64,000 nucleotides of DNA from Paramacrobiotus metropolitanus (lineage: Eukaryota; Tardigrada; Eutardigrada; Parachela; Macrobiotidae). Both the position numbers and the translations under genes were made by a program. Position 1 is the stretch's first letter, and every line of letters starts with the position of its first letter. Below, piece by piece: positions 56,463 to 64,000 of the stretch. The notes beneath the pieces are model-generated. The model made no database searches. It saw only the letters and a list, made by a program, of their open reading frames with translations, and was not told the origin of the DNA. The stretch lies in contig NW_026570236.1 of the NCBI RefSeq assembly GCF_019649055.1, positions 1,054,001 through 1,118,000 on the forward strand. The letters run 5' to 3'.

Positions 56463-59293
56463 ATGGATTCGAAAGTGAAAGCGTTTCGTGCCGGAGATAT
56501 TATTGTGGAATGTGAACCCTGGGTGTGGGCATTTCACTGGGGCACGGAAGACAAGTTTTGTGCAAATTGTTTTCAAATCTCCGATAATTTGCGCGCTTGC
56601 GCAAAGTGCCAGGTACATCGGTATTGTGGAGCGGATTGCCAGGTGCGATACATTCAGCGTTCGTTGGTGGTACAGAGTATATTCCTCGTTAAGAGCATGT
56701 CCAAGGGTTCAAGTGCAACGGCAGAAACGTATGTTGCATACAAAAAACTGCATTGGATGCTTATTTTTTCATTCTGTTTTTTAGCAAAATTGGTTAATCA
56801 TTTAGTGCACTGGTTGGGCAATTGTTAAAGAATTTAGGTTTATATAAGGCACACATATAATAAAAAAATACGGTCAACCATTAGGGCCGTACAAGCCGGT
56901 TTGAATAATTAACACTAATTCAAAAAAATAACAAATATAAATGATTTGTTGCAGCGCAGGGACTGGAAGAAGGAACACAGGCTAGAATGCGCTATGCTGA
57001 AACGTATCAGCGTCTACAAACAGCAAATGCAAACTGAATCGCTGCTCGAAGCTTTGTGCATCGCGGAAATGATGATATTACTCAAAGTCCTCAACAAACA
57101 TGAATTTTCCGCGGACAGTGTCATGAAGAACTTGAGGAACATTCTTGCTAATGCGCCAGCTTCCCACAGAATTCCCATACAGGCGACTTCTTCCGAGCTC
57201 CAGTCACCGGAGGTTAGTACATTTATTAAATAGCTTTAGAACGCGTGAAGTAGTTTCTCACATCCGCTGAGTAGCAGTGTTATACTGCAAGAAATTGAAC
57301 AACTACACATTTCGCGTCGTTCCATTCATGTTTTTTAGAACGCACAATAGCATAGGCAAGTGTACAGGGACAATAACAGGGTATTGGTACATTACCTGAT
57401 CTTATTATTAACAGACCGCCGGTTCGAACGAGAAAGAAGCTGTAGCGCGAGAGATTATCTCCTTACTTGTATCTGACAACGATGGTCATCTTCCGCATTC
57501 GAGCCTGTCCCAAATGGCGGCTGAGTAAGATCGCGCGCTGTAATTACTCATGCCCTTAGGCACTTGATTTTAACTGCTGTATTCAGATTTCAGAAGCTTA
57601 GGCAGAAGCCATACTTCCGTGGGTTAATGGAGGCGGCGTTTCCCGGTAGACCAGACATTATCGATAAACCTTTATTCGATTTGGATATTGCCGACATCCA
57701 CAATCGAGTTCACTGTCGTATGCTGACGATGACCGACAGTTTATCTCTGTCTTTCCCAGTCCATTTTGGAGCAGGCCTGTTTCCCGGCGTCGAAAGAAAC
57801 CGCATCATTTCGAAATGTTCGGATAATAATGCTGTTATTAAGATTCTTGGGAAGCGTTTGCGTATGGTTGCAATGGAGGATATTCCCAAGTATTCTGGAT
57901 TGCAAGATGTAAGTCATCGGCTATGGTTCGCTTTCAGGAAGATATCTGTATACGGTAATTCAGTAGCTTGCTCTCGCCAATACTACGCGGTATATGCAGG
58001 TCAGATGCTGCAACATGGCTCACTTTCCATTGAGCTGGCCTTTAAAGCAGCGCCGAGAAGTGTTCCAGCAGGCTTACGAAACAATATGCAACTGTCGGAA
58101 ATGCACGCCAGAATTTGTACGTCAGGGTCGAGATCGTTGGCTTTCTCCTACGACGCGCGACGACCGACTTATCACGCGTCGATTTATCGACTTATCACGC
58201 GTCGATTTATTCTTTTACCCGTCGTTGCAGGAAGCGGAGATTAATCCTCTCCGCTGTGTGACAAAAAATTGCTCAGAACGCATACCCAGCGACAAACGCG
58301 CCACACTGCGTTGTCAACGTTGTGGAGCCTGCAATGGGTCCAGACTGCAAAAGTTGCAGAAGATCACGAAGAAGTACGAAAAATTGTTGGATACGCTAGC
58401 TCTCAATCAGCAACCCGATCCCGATAGCAACGAAATGATGTCTGAACGAATTAATTTTTTGCAAGACTTGGATAAAGCTAGCATTTTACATACCGACGCT
58501 CATCTTCGCTTTGTCCTGGGATGGGATGTGGCTAGGTATTATGCGGGGACTAAGCGTTGGCCGCGGCCAACGCTTAGTCCCCGCATAATACCTAGCCGGA
58601 AGCAGCACAGTTGTATCGCGAGATAGTCCCCTGCCTTCGGTACGAACGTTTTGCAATCGGTAAAAACTTTCAGCAAAGAGAGATGAGTTCTGCACCTTCC
58701 TGTAAGTCAAATGAATTATATTGAAATAATTGAATAAGGATTACGTAGGATCAGACGGAGGTTTTTGAGAATTCATACTGTTTAAAAATGATCACTATTA
58801 AGTAATGGGAGACAGTTTTGTACATGGTGATAGTTTTTACAGGAAAATTTACCCTGAATATCACCCGCATTTGGCACTATATCTCCGTCAAGCTGGACTT
58901 TTCGCGGCGTTGTGGTTTGGACACCCGCTATCAGATGCCAAGTATTTTGCGGTGCCGCTGATTAAAAAGGCTATGTCAGAGGGAATTAACTGGCTAGCGG
59001 AATCCTACAGGATTTATGTGAAACTGTGTGGAGAAAACTCTCACTTGGTCAGTGAACTAGAAGTAACATTCGAAGCCGCAGCTGAAATGTATCGTCAGCT
59101 GCTCAGGAAGGAGGAGCAGGACGAGCACTCAAAATTGTTGCGCGTGTTGCAGGATATGAGCTATCACAATATGATGGTAATGTCGGGCAGTGAAAATACA
59201 GTAACAGATTCTGAGCCACGCACATACTCGTACTTGCGGACTTTGGTATTACTTTTTGTTTTGGCACTCATTTGGTTTTACGTTTTAGAATAA
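56463..59293 (+). pseudogene. SMYD-family copy G, disrupted by a 35-base snap-back insertion
   Basis: Exons 56463-56642, 56955-57212, 57415-57524, 57587-57908, 58000-58116, 58231-58639 and 58843-59293. Exons 1 to 5 have exactly the lengths of copy F. Exon 6 is 409 bases rather than 374 because a 35-base inverted copy of the preceding sequence has been inserted, making the palindrome at 58530-58597. The frame then shifts and stops at 58624-58626. Without the insertion the product would be 603 residues. The SET motif reads SKCSDNNA and the MYND finger is complete. Exon 7 encodes, beyond the end point of F, a hydrophobic C-terminus (LRTLVLLFVLALIWFYVLE) that would anchor the protein in a membrane by its tail. 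If the palindrome is an assembly artefact, the gene is intact. Confidence 0.75.
58530..58597. repeat. perfect palindrome in exon 6 of copy G, 34-base arms
   Basis: The arms 58530-58563 and 58564-58597 are exact reverse complements with no spacer; the centre is GGCCGCGGCC. Comparison with F and H shows the right arm to be the added part: removing 35 bases restores the family sequence CGTTGGCCGGAAGCAGCACA and the normal exon length. Confidence 0.95.
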
Positions 59294-60113
59294 CTCTCAC
59301 GTAGCACTGTAGTCTACTGCGTGCATTGTGCTCCTGTGATCACATTCTTACTGCTTCATGGAATGCTTCGTTCAAGCTCATATTTTCACCAGATAGGCAA
59401 CTTAAAAATTGCTGGTTTATTTAAGTACTCGCATGGTTTCATGAATCCCAGACAATCTTAGGACACATGGATATCTGCTTTCCAAACTGGCTGAGGTATT
59501 TAAAAAGGAAGATTCGACTTCCGATTGCTTAAACGTCAGAAATCTGGAAGTACAATGTACATACACCGTCCATGACACTACAAGCATCGGACAGAAAAAT
59601 TATGTATAATCAAATAGCATCTCGAAAAATAATAAATCCTCACCACTGGTCCATGGTCAGGCCGATATTTTTATGGCGATGGAGTCTGAGAGGAGTCCCT
59701 AAATTTTCTGTCGGCAATACCAGCGCGGCAGCGCCCCGTACGGAAGGTCATCGGAACGAATAAGTACCTGCTGGATTTTCTTGCCTCCTGCTGGGTTCGC
59801 TAACTACATCCAATCACAGCAACGTCATCAAGTATCACGGTACCTTTTACTCTCTGAGGCTGATAGATAATGTCCGCGACATTTTTAAACGATTTCCTTG
59901 TCGGTCGAACTGAGCATTAGTTTAGGGTTCCACGCGAACAATGCAAATACGAGTGCGTACGCTCCTGCGCTTAGAATACGAGGACCTTTGTACATAGTTT
60001 GTCTGTTTGCATTCCACGCACTAGTGAATGTCTGGCCATGGTATTCATTAATAAGTTCCTCACATTGTTTAAGTGCTCTTCAAAAAAGCGCCAAACCTAC
60101 ATCGGCAAATGCT

Positions 60114-60250
60114 GACCCCGAGTAAAACAGCTTGTAGGAAAAACGTTAGTTTAACGTGTAACTACCGTTAGGTGAACGGATGTGTGTCAATTTTAGCCGT
60201 CTCCTAACGTTTAACTAACGTTTTTTTTGCAAGTTGTTTTACTGGGGGAC
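60114..60250. mobile_element. miniature inverted-repeat element upstream of copy H
   Basis: The left end GACCCCGAGTAAAACAGCTTG and the right end, reading inwards as GTCCCCCAGTAAAACAACTTG, form inverted repeats of about 36 bases that also include AAAAACGTTAG. The element is about 137 bases. The homologous flank of copy G at about 56105-56135 lacks it. The target duplication is not clear. No coding capacity. Confidence 0.65.
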
Positions 60251-60480
60251 GGCACTTATTAGTTACTTATTTGCAACTTTTCAATGTGCCACGCACGCAT
60301 TAGTCAGTAAACAGTCTCGTACCATTCTGGCGCAGGCCTTTGCGTAGCAAACGCTAACATTATTGCTTTGTTTATTATAAGATAAACACTATTTCTGTCT
60401 GTTTTAAAGTGCGTCAAATTGTTTACTCAGAAATTAGCAACAGAAGGGCAAAAAATGGGCACTGGATGCGTACCTGTTAC

Positions 60481-60529
60481 AATTTAAGTACGTTAACTTT
60501 ACTTTGGGTAAAGTTAACGTACTTAAATT
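60481..60529. repeat. perfect fold-back, 22-base arms, upstream of copy H
   Basis: AATTTAAGTACGTTAACTTT plus AC (60481-60502) is followed by TTTGG and then its exact reverse complement (60508-60529). It lies 87 bases before the start codon, so it may fall in the 5' UTR or promoter of copy H. Confidence 0.85.
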
Positions 60530-60615
60530 ATTTATATTAAGGAATATATATAGATATAAGGTATATATATATATACGATTATAATACGAATAACCCAACA
60601 AGTACAAATTCCCGG

Positions 60616-63600
60616 ATGGATACCACGGAAAAAGCTTTCCGTGCCGGAGATATTGTTGCGGAATGCGAGCCTTGGGTCTGGACATTTCAATGGGGAAAGG
60701 AAGACATATTTTGTGCTGGTTGTTTCCAATATTCTGATAATCTGCGGGCCTGCTCCAGATGTCATGTACATCGGTACTGTGGAGTGGATTGTCAGGTACG
60801 TCGATACAATTATACAGTTACAAAATAAAAATAAATAGTCAAATAATAAAGACAGTGTTCGTGGTGGTACGTTTCTCGCGAAAAGCGTCCTCAAGTACAA
60901 TGTCGGGAAATGCTGCATAACAAAATAAAATAGCCAGAATATGGTGAATCTACGGTTTAGCGTGCTTATTTCGAGGCTGCATTACACCAACAAAAGGTTT
61001 TTAATCAGTCCCACTGCTTGGCTCTTTGAAAGATGAAATTTATAGACATAATTTATAAATTAAGTGAGCCGACCTGAATACGGTCAATCAAGAGCAGATA
61101 GGACCATATTTGAATATTATAATCGAAGAAGTGACCAACGGAAATAACGTGTTGCAGCGCTGGGACTGGAAGAAGGAACATCGATGGGAATGCGATATGT
61201 TAAAACGCATCAGTATGTACAAGCAGCAAATACAACCTCAATCGCTGACCGAGGCTTTGTGCACCACGGAAATGATGATATTACTCAAAATCTCCAACAA
61301 GCTCCTGAAAAATTCAGTGGAACAGCTACGAGGATGGGGTAAATGAGCTCGATGTATGGCAGGCCGTTCTATAACGCGAAATAATTGAAACAGCCGTTGA
61401 GATCGATAGCTGAAACTTTCCTCCATAGACTTGCATGCTAAACAAAATCCCTTCTGTGACTCTGACTCTGTCTCTGTCTAGCACATTTCGACCTAAAACG
61501 ACTTAACCTTAGTTTCAAAAGAATGAGAAAAACTTCACAAGATTTCACTACCAAACAAGTTAATATTCATGATGTCAGTGACAAGTTATCGCCATTTCTG
61601 TTTTCAACATAGCAGAGTATTTGTGCGTCGAACCCGATCGGGACCTAAGAGTCTATGACCTATGCTATGTCTTCGATAACATACTGTAAATGGCGATAAC
61701 TTGTCACTGCCAGCATGAATATTACTTGTTTGGTATCGAGCTGTGTTACCCCTTGCTCGGGTATATCGAGCTCAAAGTTTACCATCCTCGTAGTTGATGC
61801 GGCAGCTTTCCACGGAATCCCGCTTCTGGACACTTTTGTCAAGCTACAGTTGCTGGAGGTCAGTTAAGTAAGCCTTTGAAGCGCGTGTACAATACTGTCA
61901 AGGGCACGGGATGTAGGACGTGCCCTGACGTGGTGGGCCGACACAACTGAAGCTGAACCTTTATTGGCTACTCTCTGCTCTTGCATATAATGCGCTAGTA
62001 TTATACAGGAAGGCAACAAACAAACAAACTCGTCGAAGGCTAGATTGCACAATGAACGATGAGCAATAGCAGCGCTAAATGCTAATGATTGAATTTTGAA
62101 AGCACTCGACACTTGGAACAACGTGAGGATGACACAGAAAACAGAGAATCGCCATATACGGAAGCATCTAAACAAGCTATGGCACGAGGAGCACTCGTGA
62201 CAGTATATACAACATATGGATATATATTTTCTTTCTATTATATATGGAAAGAAGTTCTCTGTTGCAAGAAACTTAATGAAACATTCCCATCCTTTTCTTG
62301 TCAACGTTTCCAGACCAAGTTACTAGCTGCACAGTGGCACAGCTACAACTATAGACAGATATACGTAATACTAGCTGGTACTTACATACCTTCCATGACC
62401 TTCTCCTCAACAGATCACCGGGACGGACGACGTAGAAGTTGCCACACGAGAGATTATGTCTTTATTCGAGCCCGATAATGATGACCATCTTCCTCATTCG
62501 AGCCTGTCCAAAGTGGCGGCTGAGTAAGCTCGGACTAACAAATACCGTTCTTCAGAACTTACCTTCGGCTTTGAGTATCTATATGAGGCTATATCTGTGT
62601 GTTTAGGTTCCGGAAAACCAAAGAGACCCCACAATTTCGCGGCTTGATGAAGGCGACGTTTCCCGAAACGCCAGCCATTGCTCACAGTTCCAGTTTGTTC
62701 AGTGTGGATATCGCCGACATCCACGATCGAATTGAATGTCGTATTCTGACGATCATGGACTACGTGTCTCGATCACGCCCCGTTTGCTTAGGAGCCGGGC
62801 TATTTGCGGGGATCGAAAGAAACCGTATCATATCGAATTGCTTGGATAACAATGCTGCAATAGCATTTCGTGGGAAGCGCTTGCAAATGTTGGCAATGGA
62901 AGATATCCTCAAGTACACTGGATTACAAGATGCAAGTCATCGGATACGCTTCTTTGGCTTCAACATACAGTATATAGATATAATATAATATACGAGATTA
63001 ACAATATACATATCGATAACACCAAATCGCTAATACGGCGCATTATACAGCAGTTTACTTATTTTAGGCACGGTGCTGCAACTTAGCTCATTTTCCATTT
63101 AAACTGGCCTTTAAAACAACGCCGAGAACTGTTTCAGCAGTCTTGTGATAGGATATGCAACTGCCGCAAGTGCTCTGCAGAATTTGTAAGCCAGTGTCAT
63201 GACCGTTGGAATTTTTGTTTGATCAAGCCCTCGTCTGCAAGTACCGTAATATTTTCACTACTACTGTTTTGCAAATGTTAGCACGTGTCGTTTTAGGAAG
63301 CGGAAATTAATCCTCTCTGTTGTATGACAAAAGATTGCCCAGAACGTATACCGAGCGACGAACGTGCCTTACTACCATGCCCACACTGCGGTGTTATTAA
63401 CGAGCCCAACCTGCAGAAATTGCTAAAGGTCACGAAGAGATACGAAAACTTTTTGGATACGCAAGCTTACAACCTGCATCGCGACCCAAATAACCGTGAA
63501 GCGATGACTGAAAGGATTCATTTCTTACAAGAATTGGATACGAACAGCATTCTGCACACGGATGCACATCTTCGCTTTGTCTTGGGATGGGGCGTGGCTC

Positions 63601-64000
63601 GGTATTACGCTGGTGCTACGCGTTTCCGGGAGGCAGCACAGTTATATCGCGAGATAGTGCCATGCCTTCGGTATAAAACTTTTGATAAATTACTGTAGGT
63701 TAAGAGCTTTGATTTCACCAAGTACGTCAGGTACCAGAGAACTGAAAACAGCATTGCAGTAGTAGCACATTTAGAAAATGTTGCTGAGGTTTATGGTATA
63801 TGATTAATAGCGCGTCACTTCTTGCAGGAAAATTTATCCCCAGTATCATCCGCATCTGGCACGATATCTCCGTCTGGCCGGACGTTTCGTCATGACGTGG
63901 TGCGATCATCCCCAGTCGATGGTCCACGGTTTTACTGTGCCGCTGTTCAAACATGCCATGACAGATGGAATAAACTGGTTAAATGAATCCTGCAAAATTT
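60616..64000 (+). CDS. SMYD-family MYND/SET protein, array copy H (runs off the window)
   Basis: Exons 60616-60795, 61158-61338 plus 61794-61858 (exon 2 split by an extra intron), 62414-62523, 62607-62931, 63068-63185, 63297-63670 and 63828 to the window edge. The MYND finger is complete (CAGC ... CSRC ... YCGVDC ... EHRWEC). The SET motif reads SNCLDNNA, the most altered in the array. Intron 4 has a GC donor, like F. Exon 5 is 118 bases instead of 117; an extra T in CCATTTAAACTGG near 63110 shifts the frame, so the copy may be broken. The extra intron in exon 2 consists of a TA-flanked inverted-repeat element; without splicing a stop appears at 61344-61346. The C-terminus is beyond the window. 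Confidence 0.75.
61329..61790. mobile_element. TA-flanked element inserted in exon 2 of copy H, acting as an intron
   Basis: The left end CGAGGATGGGGTAAATGAGC matches, as a reverse complement with small gaps, the right end GAGCTCAAAGTTTACCATCC plus TCG; inverted repeats of about 28 bases extend to GAGCTCGAT. TA lies on each side (61327-61328, 61791-61792). Deleting the element and one TA gives CAG CTA GTT GAT GCG GCA, colinear with F and G. A GT donor at 61339 and an AG at 61792-61793 (second base of TA plus G) allow removal as a 455-base intron, leaving ten element bases, lacking one native G, for a net gain of nine bases. It contains a nested element at 61551-61733. No transposase seen. Confidence 0.75.
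61551..61733. mobile_element. nested TA-flanked miniature transposon, 183 bp
   Basis: Inverted repeats of about 46 bases (left CCAAACAAGTTAATATTCAT, right ending ATTACTTGTTTGG) are flanked by TA on both sides (61549-61550 and 61734-61735). It sits inside the larger element in exon 2 of copy H. The ends share blocks such as CAAGTTATCGCCATTT. Non-autonomous. Confidence 0.75.

Larger units (their letters stand above)
59294..60615. other. intergenic region between SMYD copies G and H
   Basis: Contains the miniature inverted-repeat element at 60114-60250, placed inside sequence related to the flanks of F and G, and the fold-back at 60481-60529. An alternating AT stretch follows at 60540-60580. 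No gene seen. Confidence 0.55.

Noticed and set aside
61158-61346. Nonsense mutation in exon 2 of copy H
   Set aside because: The stop belongs to the inserted element, not to a point mutation; splicing at 61338/61794 or removal of the element restores the frame.
1-64000. tRNA, rRNA or CRISPR features
   Set aside because: I looked for T-arm motifs (GGTTCGAATCC type), conserved rRNA blocks and regularly spaced repeats with unique spacers and found none; isolated GGTTCGAA matches lie in coding exons.

Overview
This is a stretch of a small, intron-rich invertebrate nuclear genome. Nearly every gene is split by introns of about 50 to 700 bases with GT-AG (rarely GC-AG) ends, and the products are animal proteins: microsomal P450s, Mediator subunit MED19, a receptor guanylyl cyclase, MYND/SET proteins and Hsp70 relatives. 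A tardigrade is my best guess from gene density, intron style and the kinds of family expansion, but this is inference; no species-diagnostic marker was seen.

Layout. 1-9.5 kb: a seven-exon CYP2-clan P450 (1644-5171), a short unrecognised coiled-coil frame (6795-7118) and MED19 (7984-9503), whose first intron holds a 205-base palindrome. 10.4-16.4 kb: a secreted cysteine-rich orphan on the minus strand (10472-11438) and a second P450 (13082-16394) with the same seven-exon structure as the first. 16.7-17.7 kb: a TA-flanked non-autonomous DNA transposon. 17.9-22.9 kb, minus strand: a 20-exon receptor guanylyl cyclase of about 1078 residues that has lost one metal-binding aspartate. 23-27 kb: gene-poor, with a decayed P450 relic. 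27-64 kb: eight head-to-tail copies, all plus strand, of one divergent SMYD (MYND + SET) family, called here A to H, sharing seven exons and six intron positions. Two Hsp70-fold genes lie head-to-head between copies F and G (49461-51478 minus, 52514-54959 plus). Copy H runs off the right edge.

The SMYD array is the centre of the window. All copies keep the MYND zinc finger, except that the track of copy E lacks nothing obvious either, and all keep the C-x-C-x2-C post-SET cluster where that exon is readable. In every copy that still has the SET core, the family's NHSCxPN cofactor motif is rewritten to C-[SL]-D-x-N-A, so the group looks like a pseudo-methyltransferase family kept for protein binding. 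Because exon lengths are nearly invariant, damage shows as exact length deviations: C (exons 3-4 lost, nonsense codon, -2), D (exon 5 acceptor AG missing), E (exon 4 +1), G (exon 6 +35 from a snap-back palindrome) and H (exon 5 +1). A, B and F look intact.

The most unusual signal is in copy H. A 462-base inverted-repeat element, flanked by TA duplications, sits inside exon 2. Removing the element and one TA restores the paralogous reading frame exactly. The element also carries a GT donor near its left end and forms an AG acceptor from the duplicated TA plus the next G, so it can be spliced out in frame with three added codons. It looks like a new intron made by a DNA transposon. Several near-perfect snap-back palindromes (281-392, 8136-8340, 58530-58597, 60481-60529) and several TA-target miniature transposons add to a picture of a locus with active local rearrangement.
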